This document shows, piece after piece, positions 44,060 to 53,853 of a DNA stretch of 64,000 bases. The DNA lies in assembly GCF_031455095.1 (NCBI RefSeq), contig NZ_JAVDSB010000023.1, positions 1 to 64,000 of the forward strand, written 5' to 3'. The position numbers and the translations under genes are program-made. Under the pieces are notes generated by a model. It was not told where the DNA came from and did no database searches. It saw only the letters and a program-made list of their open reading frames with translations. The number at the start of each line of letters is the position of its first letter. Positions within the stretch are counted from its first letter, which is position 1. The DNA is from Paenibacillus_E qinlingensis_A (GTDB lineage Bacteria; Bacillota; Bacilli; Paenibacillales; NBRC-103111).

Positions 44060-44367
44060 TCAGGAAACGGCTCCTTTCCGATGTGCAGAGCAACATTCAT
44101 CCGACCTCTGTCATCATAACCAGCCAATAAAAGACGACCATTCGCATATATTTCATAATGAGTGAGTGCCTCCATTCGCAGCCAGCCATGCCCATCAAAT
44201 CGAAGAGCGACACGAAATGGACCTTCTCCTGCTATAAAGGCATGGGTTACATTGACCTTACAATTGCGAACGAATACAAATGAAGTTGCTTCGCTGTGAA
44301 TATATGCATCAGAGCCGATGAAGGCCTGAAGCTCGGTTTCTACTTTCGACTTCATGATTTTAACCAT
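44056..44367 (-). CDS. yojF: YojF family (DUF1806) protein
   Basis: This 103-residue protein matches the YojF/DUF1806 family, with AYIHSEATSFVFVRNCKVNVTHAFIAGEGPFRVALRF and WLRMEALTHYEI. It has a predicted beta-sandwich fold and no known enzymatic activity. In Bacillus it is always next to bshB2; here the stop and start overlap by four bases (ATGA), so a shared role in bacillithiol metabolism is likely. Confidence 0.85.
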   Translation of the reverse strand: MVKIMKSKVETELQAFIGSDAYIHSEATSFVFVRNCKVNVTHAFIAGEGPFRVALRFDGHGWLRMEALTHYEIYANGRLLLAGYDDRGRMNVALHIGKEPFPE

Positions 44368-44470
44368 TGCTTAGCTTCTCTTTTCTTCTGGAAGGAATTT
44401 TATTGTATTGTTACATAATCGTATCACAGCTTATTAAACAAATGAAATAACCGCTTACTCCAATTCTAAT

Positions 44471-44512
44471 AAAAAAGGAATCAAACAGGGGGTATTGCCC
44501 CTAATTGATTCC
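44471..44512 (-). terminator. terminator of the transport/amidohydrolase operon
   Basis: GGAATCAA..GGGG and CCCC..TTGATTCC form a long hairpin. On the minus strand TTTTTTATT follows. It lies about 25 bases past the Rieske gene stop and closes the operon. Confidence 0.87.
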
Positions 44513-44535
44513 CTCAACATGTGTAATCTCGTTGC

Positions 44536-44895
44536 TTACTCCCTTTTAAGTTCAACACCTACTTTGCCATCTTCTACATTCACTTTATATGTTTTCACCC
44601 AAACCTTATCGTTAAATAGTGATTTGCCTGTTCGAATATCAAATTCCCAGCCATGCCATGGGCAACGGATGATTTCGCCGCTTTTACCATACTCATATTC
44701 ATAAACGTCCGAAGGCATTGTAGTACCAGAAACGAGTCCTGCACACATCGGCGCCCCTTGGTGGGGGCAATAATTGTTTAATGCGAAATATTCGTTGTTT
44801 ACCCGGTATATGCCAATGCTCTTCCCTTCAATCGTAACGACGGCGTGTCCGCCTTCGGAGACAGCGTCTGTATCAAGCACATAATGTACCGTCAT
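44536..44895 (-). CDS. Rieske-type [2Fe-2S] protein
   Basis: This 119-residue protein has the Rieske cluster motifs C-x-H (NYCPHQGAPMCAG) and C-x-x-H (IIRCPWHGWEFDIRTGKSL), giving two cysteine and two histidine ligands. It is larger than a minimal ferredoxin but lacks an oxygenase catalytic domain, so it is probably an electron carrier for an oxygenase encoded elsewhere. It lies 15 bases downstream of the amidohydrolase gene and ends the operon headed by sugar-type ABC transport genes. Its pairing with the amidohydrolase points to aromatic or cyclic acid breakdown. Confidence 0.88.
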   Translation of the reverse strand: MTVHYVLDTDAVSEGGHAVVTIEGKSIGIYRVNNEYFALNNYCPHQGAPMCAGLVSGTTMPSDVYEYEYGKSGEIIRCPWHGWEFDIRTGKSLFNDKVWVKTYKVNVEDGKVGVELKRE

Positions 44896-44910
44896 AATGT
44901 CCTCCGTGAC

Positions 44911-45966
44911 TTAAAGATGATAAAGGCCCTTCGCATTTTCGTAAAAAATTTTACGTTTCGCTTCAGGTTTTAGCCTCCGCAGAATCATACTTGGCGAATC
45001 AAAGTCCCAATGCGGATAATCGCTTGAGTACAAAATCATATTCTCAGCATCAATCATATTAAACAAATCGATCAAATGCTGAGGATTGTCTGGTTCCTCA
45101 ATGGGCTGTGTCGTTAAATAGCAATGCTCTCGAATATACTGACTGGGCATTTTCTTCAACCATGGGACTGTGGAACGTAAAGCTTTGTAGTTCTTATCCA
45201 GCCTCCACATCAGGTGTGGCAGCCAAGCTATCCCCCCCTCAGTAAGCACCACTTTCAATCTTGGGAACTTCTCAAACACACCTTCGCATACCATGCTGAC
45301 GAGATGAGCCATAAACATTTGCGATAAGCATGTATGCCACTCGATGTATCGAGAAGGATAGCCTGCTGCAGTAGGGGCCGTAGAGCTGCCCCCACCTTCC
45401 GCACCTGGATGAATTGCAATAGGTAAGCCATTTCGCTCCGCAGCCTCATAAATAGGATGATACAATCGTTGTCCCAACGGTGCGCGAGCCGCACTTGAAA
45501 TCATCACTTCGACGATATCGGGATGCCCTCCGATGCGATCAATCTCTCTGGCAGCAAGATAGGGGTCTTGTGTGGCGACAGCCATGGCGCCTTTGAACGC
45601 CTTATGTTTACCAAGCCATTCAGCAATCAAATAGTCGTTATAAGCTGAACAAATCACTGCTGCATAGTCGGGATCGTGCGTCGTAGAAATATTATATACA
45701 ACCCCGGTTAGCACGCAGTATTCAACATTGTAGCCCTCGACCAGTTGTTTAATCATCAAATCAGGATCAGAGCCCGCTTTACCACCGCCAGTAGGAATAG
45801 CATCCTTCTTCATGACACCAACGGGCGAATAGTAGCCAGATCCAGCATAACCAATGCCAGTTGCCGCTACACGTGAACGCCATGGTTCAGCCAGATACGG
45901 TAGTAAATCCACATCATTTTGTTCATTATGGACATCCACATCAATAACTTTATAATCTTCAGCCAT
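44911..45966 (-). CDS. amidohydrolase 2 family metal-dependent hydrolase/decarboxylase
   Basis: This 351-residue TIM-barrel protein is like ACMSD/6-methylsalicylate decarboxylase-type amidohydrolases. An N-terminal metal-ligand site (DVDVHN) is followed by IAIHPGAEGG, LTEGGIAWLPHLMWRLDKN, and the family end motif YSSDYPHWDFDSP with the catalytic Asp. The substrate is not known; family members cleave or decarboxylate cyclic or aromatic acids. It is 15 bases from the Rieske gene and downstream of the solute-binding protein, so it probably acts on the imported compound. Confidence 0.85.
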   Translation of the reverse strand: MAEDYKVIDVDVHNEQNDVDLLPYLAEPWRSRVAATGIGYAGSGYYSPVGVMKKDAIPTGGGKAGSDPDLMIKQLVEGYNVEYCVLTGVVYNISTTHDPDYAAVICSAYNDYLIAEWLGKHKAFKGAMAVATQDPYLAAREIDRIGGHPDIVEVMISSAARAPLGQRLYHPIYEAAERNGLPIAIHPGAEGGGSSTAPTAAGYPSRYIEWHTCLSQMFMAHLVSMVCEGVFEKFPRLKVVLTEGGIAWLPHLMWRLDKNYKALRSTVPWLKKMPSQYIREHCYLTTQPIEEPDNPQHLIDLFNMIDAENMILYSSDYPHWDFDSPSMILRRLKPEAKRKIFYENAKGLYHL

Positions 45967-46019
45967 AAGGTTCCCTCCGATCCAGTGAATAAGAAATGTT
46001 CACTTCACTGCAAGAATGT

Positions 46020-47588
46020 TTATTTCTTGCCGTATGTGCGCGTATAGGAAGCATTGTACATGGCAAGCAATTCGTCAGCTCCGAGTTTCTTCGTTTGATC
46101 AATGAATTCTTGATACGTCTTATCATTGATTGGCGTCTTGCCAGAGACGAATTCGGTTAGCTTCTGTTCTAAGAATTTGTTCAGGTTGTTTAGTTTCGAT
46201 TTTTCCAACTCCAATTCTTCAGTTGTCTTCACAATTTGTTTAGGTGCTGGAATAATAAATGACTCATATCTCTTGTTAATGTCCTTACTCTTGTCGCTTA
46301 AGCCGCGCTCCCACACCTCACGAGATTTGGCATTATCAAGTGTAAGCATATCGTACCAAACGCCCCAATCCTTACGTAGTGTCGTGAATGGCGAAGCACC
46401 AAAATCTTTATTGTAAGAAGGTTTACCGTTTTCCTTTGTATACGTTTTGCCCTCAATTCCGAGCGACAAATAGTTGGATCCTTCTTCTCCCAGTAAATAG
46501 TCAAGAAATTGAACAGCTCTGTCCTTATCTTTAACCTTAGCTGAGATCGCCCGGCCAGAAGCACCAACAACCGAACGGGAGAACTGGTAGTTTCTGATGC
46601 CGTCTGCAGCAAACTGAGGAATTGCATCGAGCGTGTAATCTGCAATACCGGCTTTACGTCCTTTGTCCATAAGCGTCTCCAAGTCAGCCTTCCAGAAATA
46701 CGTCACAAGTGATTTGCCTTTAAGAAGTCGCTCTTCCCACTGGGCTTGCGTAATCATAGAGAATTCCGGATCTAACAACTTTTCGTTAAACAGTTTGTTC
46801 AAGAAAACGAGGGAATCCTTAAATCCTTTATGGTATGGAGCAAATGCGTATTTATCGGTGGATGGATCGACGTTATAGAATCCTTGAATGCCTGTGAATG
46901 CTCTTCCGAAGGTCGTAAATAACCCTGTATCGCCGACTAGCGCATTATTAATGAGCGGATAAGTATCTGGTTGTTTATCTTTTAGCGTTTTCAGGAAGAG
47001 ATAAAATTCATCCACGGAAGCCGGCGCCTTCAGTCCGTACTTATCCATAATGTCCTTACGTGTATACCAGATAAAATTAAAGCCTTTCCCTTCCGCGTCT
47101 CCTTCGATGACAGGGACTGTATAAATACCACCATCAACGCCGGTTGCAACTGCTTTGGCCTCCGGGTATTTGTCATAAAACGCCTTAAGGTTTGGTGCCT
47201 TATCTAAGTAATCTTTTAAATTCAAAAACACTTTATCTGGACCATGCTGTCTTCCTTCTAATGTATCTACCTGAATGAAGTCTGTGACTGAGTTTGTTGC
47301 AATCATAATTTGCTTCTTTTCCTTTAAACCTTCCTGACTAACCACTTGAAATTCTACTTTAACGCCTGTTTTCGTTTCGATTTCCTTAAATATATCCCAG
47401 TCCTGGCGCACTTTTCCTTCCGGGCGATCGTAGGCCAGCCACGTGAATGTGATTGGCTTTTTTGACTCGGTTGGTTTGTTTGTTTCTCCTGCTGAGGGAG
47501 TACTAGTCGCTTCGTTCGAGCAGCCTGCAGCTACAATACCTATGAGCATTACCGTAGTCAAACCTGTTCCGACAGTTCTTCTTTTCAT
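46020..47588 (-). CDS. extracellular solute-binding lipoprotein (ABC transporter)
   Basis: This 522-residue lipoprotein has a signal ending in the lipobox IVAAGC (Cys about 23). A type 1 solute-binding fold follows, typical of Paenibacillus proteins that work with LplB/YtcP permeases (KPITFTWLAYDRPEGKVRQDW; VKVEFQVVSQEGLKEKKQIM). It should capture an oligosaccharide or other ligand at the outer membrane face and deliver it to the two permeases encoded upstream. No ATPase gene is nearby; a shared MsmX-type ATPase is usual for this class. Confidence 0.88.
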   Translation of the reverse strand: MKRRTVGTGLTTVMLIGIVAAGCSNEATSTPSAGETNKPTESKKPITFTWLAYDRPEGKVRQDWDIFKEIETKTGVKVEFQVVSQEGLKEKKQIMIATNSVTDFIQVDTLEGRQHGPDKVFLNLKDYLDKAPNLKAFYDKYPEAKAVATGVDGGIYTVPVIEGDAEGKGFNFIWYTRKDIMDKYGLKAPASVDEFYLFLKTLKDKQPDTYPLINNALVGDTGLFTTFGRAFTGIQGFYNVDPSTDKYAFAPYHKGFKDSLVFLNKLFNEKLLDPEFSMITQAQWEERLLKGKSLVTYFWKADLETLMDKGRKAGIADYTLDAIPQFAADGIRNYQFSRSVVGASGRAISAKVKDKDRAVQFLDYLLGEEGSNYLSLGIEGKTYTKENGKPSYNKDFGASPFTTLRKDWGVWYDMLTLDNAKSREVWERGLSDKSKDINKRYESFIIPAPKQIVKTTEELELEKSKLNNLNKFLEQKLTEFVSGKTPINDKTYQEFIDQTKKLGADELLAMYNASYTRTYGKK

Positions 47589-47657
47589 TTGAAAACCTCC
47601 CTATTATGGTGAAAGCAGCCATTCCATCTATAGCGATAGATTCCTTAGAATCTAGAA

Positions 47658-48518
47658 CTATCCTTTAATACCACCAATCATAGTTCCCTGTACGAAGTAT
47701 TTCTGAATGAATGGATATACACAAAGAATTGGTAGCGTGGCAATCATGATGATGGCGTACTTCATGGTTTGCAGCAGGCTTAAATCGCCTTCACCTTGAA
47801 TCGTAGTTCCAGCTACAAGAATGTTTCGCAGCATGATTTGTAATGGATACATCGAGCGTTCGTTCAAATAAATAAGCGCATCGAAGAAGGCGTTCCACTG
47901 GTTTACTGCCGTGAATAAGCCAATCGTCATCATGACTGGCAGAGATAGCGGAAGTACGATACGCAGCAGCACTTGTATGGAAGAACAGCCATCTATCGTT
48001 GCTGCATCTTCAAGTTCTTCTGGCAATGCCTCAAAGAAAGTCCGCATAATGAACAAATACCATGTGCTAATCAGTGAAGGAAGGACTATGGCCCATATTG
48101 AATTTAACATCCCCAACTTCTGTACAACGAGAAACGTTGGGATCATACCACCGCTAAATAGGAGTGTGAAAGCAGCCATCATCAGAATGATTTTACGGCC
48201 GGGGAGCCATTTCTTTGCCAAGGGATATGCCATTGCCGAGGTTACAAGCAAGGTTAGTATCATTTGAACAATTGTATAACGGATTGTATTCCAATAACTG
48301 ATCCATAGATCTGGATTGGTGACCAGTTGCTTATAGGCAATGAGTGTCACCTGCTTAGGCAAGAGAAGTACATCCCCGCTGGATACGAGCGCATTATCGC
48401 TAATCGAAGCACTGAATATATAAATCAGTGGGTAGACCATAACCAACATCAACAAGATCATGATGACATAGTTGAAGGCATCAAATATCTTTGAAGCCAG
48501 CGATTCTTTGATTTTCAA
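47658..48518 (-). CDS. ABC transporter permease, YtcP/LplC-like
   Basis: This membrane permease of about 287 residues has six helices and the cytoplasmic EAA loop (EELEDAATIDGCSSIQVLLRIVLPLS) that contacts the ATPase. It ends FVQGTMIGGIKG, typical of the YtcP/LplC carbohydrate subfamily. The start chosen is TTG at 48518, seven bases after GGAGG, which leaves a 13-base gap to the upstream permease; an earlier in-frame start would overlap that gene. Confidence 0.88.
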   Translation of the reverse strand: MKIKESLASKIFDAFNYVIMILLMLVMVYPLIYIFSASISDNALVSSGDVLLLPKQVTLIAYKQLVTNPDLWISYWNTIRYTIVQMILTLLVTSAMAYPLAKKWLPGRKIILMMAAFTLLFSGGMIPTFLVVQKLGMLNSIWAIVLPSLISTWYLFIMRTFFEALPEELEDAATIDGCSSIQVLLRIVLPLSLPVMMTIGLFTAVNQWNAFFDALIYLNERSMYPLQIMLRNILVAGTTIQGEGDLSLLQTMKYAIIMIATLPILCVYPFIQKYFVQGTMIGGIKG

Positions 48519-48531
48519 TAGGCTTCCTCCT

Positions 48532-49452
48532 TTACCATAAGCTTGTTTCAGAATATTTTCTTGCAATACGGTTAGCGGCGATGACAAGAATTAGTCCGAT
48601 TACGGACTGAAATAACCCAACGGCAGTGGCGAAGCTGAAATCCGCGTCCAAGATCCCACGCCTATATACAAAGGTGTTGATTACATCCGAAGTTTCGTAG
48701 TTCATAGAATTGTAAAGCAGCAATATCTTTTGGTACCCTGTTTCCATAAAATGACCAAGCGTAAGGACAAAGAGGATGATCATGACTGGCACCATGCCGA
48801 CGAAGGTAATATGACGCATTTGTTGATAGCGGTTTGCCCCATCCATCTTAGCTGCTTCATAAAGTGTTGGATCAATACCAGCGATGGCAGCCAAATACAG
48901 AATCGTCCCCCAGCCGATTTTTTGCCAAATCTCAGAAGAGATATAGATCGTTCGAAACCAAGACGGTATTCCTAAAAATAGGACTGGCTCCATCCCAAAC
49001 ATTTTGACAAGAAAGAAATTGATGATTCCAGTTTGCGGAGAAAGAAACGTGACGAGAATCCCAGCAATAACAACCGTAGATAAAAAGTGAGGCATGTAGC
49101 TGATGCTTTGTACAACTCGTTTAAATGTTGTGTTCTTAATCTCGTGGAACAAGATAGCTAAGATAATCGGTGCAGGAAAACCAAATAGCAAATCATAAAC
49201 GTTAAGCATGACGGTATTTCGGATCAGTTTCCATGAATCTGGATTCACATAGAAGAATTCAATAAAATGTTTTAGTCCTACAAACTTACTGCCTAAAATA
49301 CCTTTACCGATCGAATAGTCTTGGAATGCAATGATGATTCCATACATGGGTACATATTTAAAAATGATGTAATACAAAATCCCAGGAAGCATTAGTAGAT
49401 ATAGTGCTCTGTGTTTCTTTAGCATGTACCACATAACATTTCTCTGTGTCAT
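48532..49452 (-). CDS. ABC transporter permease, LplB/YteP-like
   Basis: This membrane permease of about 306 residues has the family N-terminus (YLLMLPGILYYIIFKYVPMYGIIIAFQDY) and the EAA loop (GIDPTLYEAAKMDGANRYQQMRHITFVGM). It belongs to the LplB/YteP subfamily that imports oligosaccharides with a YtcP-type partner. The ATG at 49452 is preferred over the GTG at 49461, since GAGGTG sits at a suitable distance only for the ATG. It is the first structural gene of the operon. Confidence 0.88.
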   Translation of the reverse strand: MTQRNVMWYMLKKHRALYLLMLPGILYYIIFKYVPMYGIIIAFQDYSIGKGILGSKFVGLKHFIEFFYVNPDSWKLIRNTVMLNVYDLLFGFPAPIILAILFHEIKNTTFKRVVQSISYMPHFLSTVVIAGILVTFLSPQTGIINFFLVKMFGMEPVLFLGIPSWFRTIYISSEIWQKIGWGTILYLAAIAGIDPTLYEAAKMDGANRYQQMRHITFVGMVPVMIILFVLTLGHFMETGYQKILLLYNSMNYETSDVINTFVYRRGILDADFSFATAVGLFQSVIGLILVIAANRIARKYSETSLW

Positions 49453-49616
49453 TTCACCCACTCACCTCTTTCGGCAGCATTACATTCATCAGTTGATTGC
49501 CTAACTATACAATGATCTCTCCCCCCTCCGTAAAGCATACATAATTACCCAACGTCTCCTATTTTGCGTGCGCTGTAATCCTAGGAATACCAGGCTGCTT
49601 GGGAGTGATGGAAGAA

Positions 49617-49651
49617 AAAAAAGAGACTTCAGAAAAAATGAAGTCTCTTTT
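49617..49651 (-). terminator. terminator of the AraC regulator gene
   Basis: AGAGACTTCA and TGAAGTCTCT form a 10-base-pair hairpin. On the minus strand TTTTTTTTC follows directly after the AraC regulator stop, separating it from the transporter operon. Confidence 0.87.
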
Positions 49652-49652
49652 A

Positions 49653-51827
49653 TTAATTGTGAATCGTCCGATATTTTGCCGGCGTAATGCCCTCATATTT
49701 ACGAAACGTTCGAATAAATGAGTTGCGTCCCCAGTAGCCTACCTTTTCAGCAATGTCATCGATTTTATAGTCTGTCTCCAACAAAAATTTCTTAGCCATC
49801 TTCAGCCTGTATTTCGCTATATATTCCACGTACTTCTCTCCTATTTCATCTTTGAAGGTGCGGCTGAAGTGACCGTTGGACATATTCAAGAGCCCGGCAA
49901 AATATTCAATAGAAAGTTCCTCATTATAATGCGTATGGATATAATCTAAAATCTCAGTAAACTGCTTCGTTCGCTGATCAGGCTCTTTATTCCGAAATAA
50001 GACACTATGTATATCTAGGAAACAGTCTTTAAGTTCTTTGCTGGTCATACTGCGCTCAAGCCGCTCGAACAACTTGGAAAAGAACAGCACATTAAAATCA
50101 TCATGCTCGGTTTCTATAGCACGGATCCACGTGTTGAGAATATCCGTACATAAATATTTGATTTGAATAGCAGTGACGTTCTTACGTAATCCATCGTCCA
50201 GCATATCTAACGCGAATTGCAGAAGCTTCTCGTATTCGCGTGTCTTGCATTGATTGAACATACGGTTTACATCCTGCACAGTCAAAAAGCTGTCCCAATG
50301 CGCGCGATCCCCAACGTAGGGTCCTCTGCATATCTCCACTTCAAAATCAAGTCGCCGATTCTGTAGCACTGAAATCCCAAGTTCATATGATTCATGAAGT
50401 AGCTCAATGGCGTTTACCGTCTTACCTATGCCTACTGTTGCTTTAAAATATTGGCTGTACTGTTCGAGAATGACGCTGATAATATTAGCTGCATCCTCGG
50501 CACCAACATGTAGGAACGAATCATGCAACACGACGCATGCCATAACTTCTGGTTTCGTTTGGCAGAGCCAGACAGGCGAAGGTGATAACTTGCAAATACG
50601 TTCCTTTAGTTCTACGAATAGGAATGACTTCGTCGGCTCCGATAATTGTTCATAGGTTACATTATAATGAAAGGCAATACAAAGAACTGTGCGTACATCA
50701 TTCTTGTTATAGGCAAACGCGATTTCCTTTGCATAATTTTCAATAGAACACGCATCTCGATACTCGCCAAGAAGCATCTTGGTTATGAAGTGCTCATGCA
50801 ACACGTGGGACATCCCACTCACCCTTTGAGACAGTTCTTCATTCGCTTCCGTTATTTCCTGAATTGGGCGGTACACACGACGGCTTAAATAATAAGATAT
50901 GATGCTGCCGACGACGAGGAAAAAGAAAAGAAACGCCCAGCTAATCAATCGCGTAATATGTGCGGGCTTCATCAGTGTACCTAGATCCGCTATGGTCACG
51001 TAATACCAAGAATCGTTAAAGCGTGATTTCACAAGCGACATAGCGACTTCGTTCGTGATGAGAAATTGGGAGCCCTTGGAGTTAGATCGCGTATGCGCTA
51101 ACACGGCTGCCCCCTCTTGATCTGTCAATCCAACCTGATTCAGTATGAATCCTTGACTACTTGCAATCGCTGTTCCCGTCACCCATTTTTCGGGATTGCT
51201 TATCAAACTTTTAAGCTTTTCCTGATCAAAGTCAACTACCAGGTATACCTCTGGATTATTGGTGTTAAACGGATAGCTCATGACTGCTGACATGCCATGC
51301 TTGTTCGGATCGGTAAAATCCATCATCTTTTTTCCACTGAAATGGGACAATTGCGCTTTTCTCTGCTGTTCATCTAACGGATAACTAAAAGTAAAGTAAT
51401 ACCCTTTGTCGGTATATATATCCTCATCGACGACAAGGTCGTGATTGACAAAATATAAGAAAACCTTTGAAACTAATTTGTCCGATTGAAGCTTATTCAG
51501 CTGCTCTTTGAGCGCATGAAACTGTTCTGCGCGCTGTTGATTTTCTTGCGATTCATCCATGATGTTGAGCAAACTCGTTAAATTGGATGAGCTTAGCATG
51601 TTGATCATATTGCTTTTGAGCGAATCTAAAGCCGTATCCGCTTGCTTTGAAATTTGACTAATAATGACGTCGTTCAGTTTCTCGGCATCGTTCTCAATCG
51701 TGCGGATCACAAGAACGTGAGCTAAAATACAGGCGACAATAACGGGGACAAGAATTACGATAAAATAGTTGGTGAATAGCCGCCAGAAAAGCGCTAGACG
51801 GAATTTGTACAACTTCGAAATTGTCAT
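49653..51827 (-). CDS. membrane-bound AraC family regulator (YtdP-like)
   Basis: This protein of about 724 residues has an N-terminal membrane helix (about 15-40) and an extracellular sensing domain (about 40-280; helical, dCache-like). A second membrane helix (about 290-312) and a cytoplasmic linker follow, and the C-terminal AraC pair of helix-turn-helix motifs (about 620-720; EELSIEYFAGLLNMSNGHFSRTFKDEIG and IDDIAEKVGYWGRNSFIRTFRKYEGITPAKYR). Such regulators sense an external sugar and control adjacent LplB/YtcP operons, as is likely here. The ATG at 51827 follows GAGGTGA. Confidence 0.88.
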   Translation of the reverse strand: MTISKLYKFRLALFWRLFTNYFIVILVPVIVACILAHVLVIRTIENDAEKLNDVIISQISKQADTALDSLKSNMINMLSSSNLTSLLNIMDESQENQQRAEQFHALKEQLNKLQSDKLVSKVFLYFVNHDLVVDEDIYTDKGYYFTFSYPLDEQQRKAQLSHFSGKKMMDFTDPNKHGMSAVMSYPFNTNNPEVYLVVDFDQEKLKSLISNPEKWVTGTAIASSQGFILNQVGLTDQEGAAVLAHTRSNSKGSQFLITNEVAMSLVKSRFNDSWYYVTIADLGTLMKPAHITRLISWAFLFFFLVVGSIISYYLSRRVYRPIQEITEANEELSQRVSGMSHVLHEHFITKMLLGEYRDACSIENYAKEIAFAYNKNDVRTVLCIAFHYNVTYEQLSEPTKSFLFVELKERICKLSPSPVWLCQTKPEVMACVVLHDSFLHVGAEDAANIISVILEQYSQYFKATVGIGKTVNAIELLHESYELGISVLQNRRLDFEVEICRGPYVGDRAHWDSFLTVQDVNRMFNQCKTREYEKLLQFALDMLDDGLRKNVTAIQIKYLCTDILNTWIRAIETEHDDFNVLFFSKLFERLERSMTSKELKDCFLDIHSVLFRNKEPDQRTKQFTEILDYIHTHYNEELSIEYFAGLLNMSNGHFSRTFKDEIGEKYVEYIAKYRLKMAKKFLLETDYKIDDIAEKVGYWGRNSFIRTFRKYEGITPAKYRTIHN

Positions 51828-51922
51828 CACAATCACCTCACGCTCCATATAAACGTCCGTAAATGGTTACAAATACATAAGTGAGTGTAGAATTATTGCT
51901 GACAACATGATTCATAATTAAT

Positions 51923-51974
51923 AAAACCTCTATCAGGGTCTTGTAAGGATGAACGACCATGTCTAGAGGTTTTT
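51923..51974 (-). terminator. probable terminator between the hydrolase and AraC genes
   Basis: AAAACCTCTA and TAGAGGTTTT pair around a 31-base region that folds further (GGTC..GACC). On the minus strand it would end transcripts from the hydrolase at 52122, about 150 bases away. Confidence 0.55.
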
Positions 51975-52121
51975 GATATTAAAAATACTCTTTTGCGCAG
52001 CACGCATGAGCACCATTTGAAATTAATTCAATATTAACCAAATATTAAAAAACGGTCAATACTTTTCGAAATATTTTGTTAATTTATTGTATATTTTTAA
52101 TTTTTTATTTTAAAGTCAGGA

Positions 52122-53051
52122 CTATTCGTTATAGCGTACCAGTGCTTTCCGACGATTGAAAATAAATTGCGTAACAACTTCTGCATATTTATCAGGTTCT
52201 TCCACTCTCACGTAGTGTCCACTTTCATAAAACATCTCAAAACAATGATTAATAAATTTTACTTTAAACTCGTTTATTTGTTCTTCACACGTTATCGGAT
52301 CATGCATACCTTTAATTAGTAATGTCGGTTTATCAACCATAGAAATGCTATCTAAGATAGAATGATACATTCTCCAATCCTTCATCAGTTTACTTCTTGT
52401 ATGATTAGATTTTTTCCAGAGATCCAATGTCTCGGGATTGGCTCCGACTATCCGATTGATTACTTGCTTATCATCGCCATACCAAAACACAGGACCATCA
52501 TCACCTAAGTCGTTAAATGCTTTGCCCATGATAGCGTTAATTTTTTTATAGTCAGACTCTTTGCTAATAGACTTTACATAATATTCGAAAAGTTCTTCTT
52601 TCCCATTTATTCGAAGTTGATCAGCAACTGCTCTGATAAGCGATCGTTCGGATAATGCAAAAGTAAAAGACGGTCCTTCAAAGATCATACAATCAATCGA
52701 CTCTGGAAACATATCTACATAAAGAGATGCAACATATCCCCCAAATGAATGAGCAATTACTGACCAGCTAGTTATTCCTAGAACGTTTCGTAATTCTTCG
52801 TAATCATAAATTAGATCTTCGAATGTAATTTCCTCGTCGACATATATGGCTTCTGATCGCCATACACCCCTTTGATCTACTGCAACTATTTTAAAATGTT
52901 CACTTAGTCGTTTCCCTTGATATTGCACGAAATCTGTTGAACCAACACCACCAGGGCCGCCGTGAATGTGTAATATGGCTGGCAGTCCTTCCTCACCTAA
53001 CACTTCTACATAAAGGTTTTTTCCTCGAATGTTAATTACATGTTTAATCAT
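52122..53051 (-). CDS. alpha/beta hydrolase, proline iminopeptidase-like
   Basis: This 309-residue hydrolase has the oxyanion signature LHIHGGPGG of the prolyl aminopeptidase (S33) branch, nucleophile elbow AHSFGG, and a late segment with GMHDPITCEEQ and SGHYVRVEEPDKY carrying the likely catalytic Asp and His. It is cytoplasmic. The family cleaves N-terminal proline peptides or related esters/amides; the substrate is not certain. It is 46 bases from the creatininase gene and may share its transcript. Confidence 0.83.
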   Translation of the reverse strand: MIKHVINIRGKNLYVEVLGEEGLPAILHIHGGPGGVGSTDFVQYQGKRLSEHFKIVAVDQRGVWRSEAIYVDEEITFEDLIYDYEELRNVLGITSWSVIAHSFGGYVASLYVDMFPESIDCMIFEGPSFTFALSERSLIRAVADQLRINGKEELFEYYVKSISKESDYKKINAIMGKAFNDLGDDGPVFWYGDDKQVINRIVGANPETLDLWKKSNHTRSKLMKDWRMYHSILDSISMVDKPTLLIKGMHDPITCEEQINEFKVKFINHCFEMFYESGHYVRVEEPDKYAEVVTQFIFNRRKALVRYNE

Positions 53052-53097
53052 GTTGAACTCCCATTAAATAGTTATTACAATCATTGCGGTAAGTGAA

Positions 53098-53853
53098 TCA
53101 TGTTTGAGTTTTTCGACGGTATCCCTCATCTAGGAATTGTTTCAAACCTTTCGTTCTTTTTTGGATAAATGTCTGCCAGAAAACCCTGCCTTTTTCGGAC
53201 AATTCTTCATGTGAATAGCTTCCTTCTTCGAACTTTCCCCAACAACCATCTTGCGTAAGTTTGTCCCATCCTAAGTAATCTGCGTAAAGACGATTTTTTG
53301 AAGGTATATCTGAGCCCATTGATTTCATTTTAACCAATTCAGGACAAAGCCACATTGCTGTACAAACAGACAATAACCCGCCATGCATTTCGTTCAAGCC
53401 TTGTAACCCTGCAATCTCTAATGCGTCTTCCCATGCGTTATGATTGTTATGGTAAGCGGATATTAAGATAATCTCAGGGTACTTGTAATTCATATGTTTG
53501 ACAAATGCTCCCTCCCAATATGAGCCGCCGTGTCCAGTACACACTAAAAACTTCCTAAACCCTTGTCTTATGAGGTTGCAAATAATCTCCTCCAGCATAG
53601 CTGTCAAAATATTGGGACTTACCGTAACTGTCCCTTTAAAATTGGCGTGTTCTTCCGATGTATTAAACGGAATGGTAGGTAAAACGTAAGCGTTTAATTC
53701 TCTCCCATATGCATCTGCATATAATTCGGCCATCAGCGTATCCAAATGCATGGGCAAATACGGTCCAAATTGTTCGGTTGCTCCTACTGATAGAACAGCC
53801 GTGTCAACCCCGCTATTTGCAATTTCCTTTGTCGTGTTCTTAAAACTAAGCAT
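53098..53853 (-). CDS. creatininase family amidohydrolase
   Basis: This metal-dependent hydrolase of about 251 residues has the creatininase-fold markers: VGATEQFGPYLPMHLDTL with metal ligands E, H and D; CTGHGGSYWEGAFV; and GLNEMHGGLLS with a ligand glutamate and histidine. Members hydrolyse creatinine or formamide-type rings (as in FAPy deformylase). The substrate is unknown. The ATG at 53853 has GGGAG seven bases upstream; the first in-frame ATG at 53892 lacks a site. Confidence 0.85.
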   Translation of the reverse strand: MLSFKNTTKEIANSGVDTAVLSVGATEQFGPYLPMHLDTLMAELYADAYGRELNAYVLPTIPFNTSEEHANFKGTVTVSPNILTAMLEEIICNLIRQGFRKFLVCTGHGGSYWEGAFVKHMNYKYPEIILISAYHNNHNAWEDALEIAGLQGLNEMHGGLLSVCTAMWLCPELVKMKSMGSDIPSKNRLYADYLGWDKLTQDGCWGKFEEGSYSHEELSEKGRVFWQTFIQKRTKGLKQFLDEGYRRKTQT

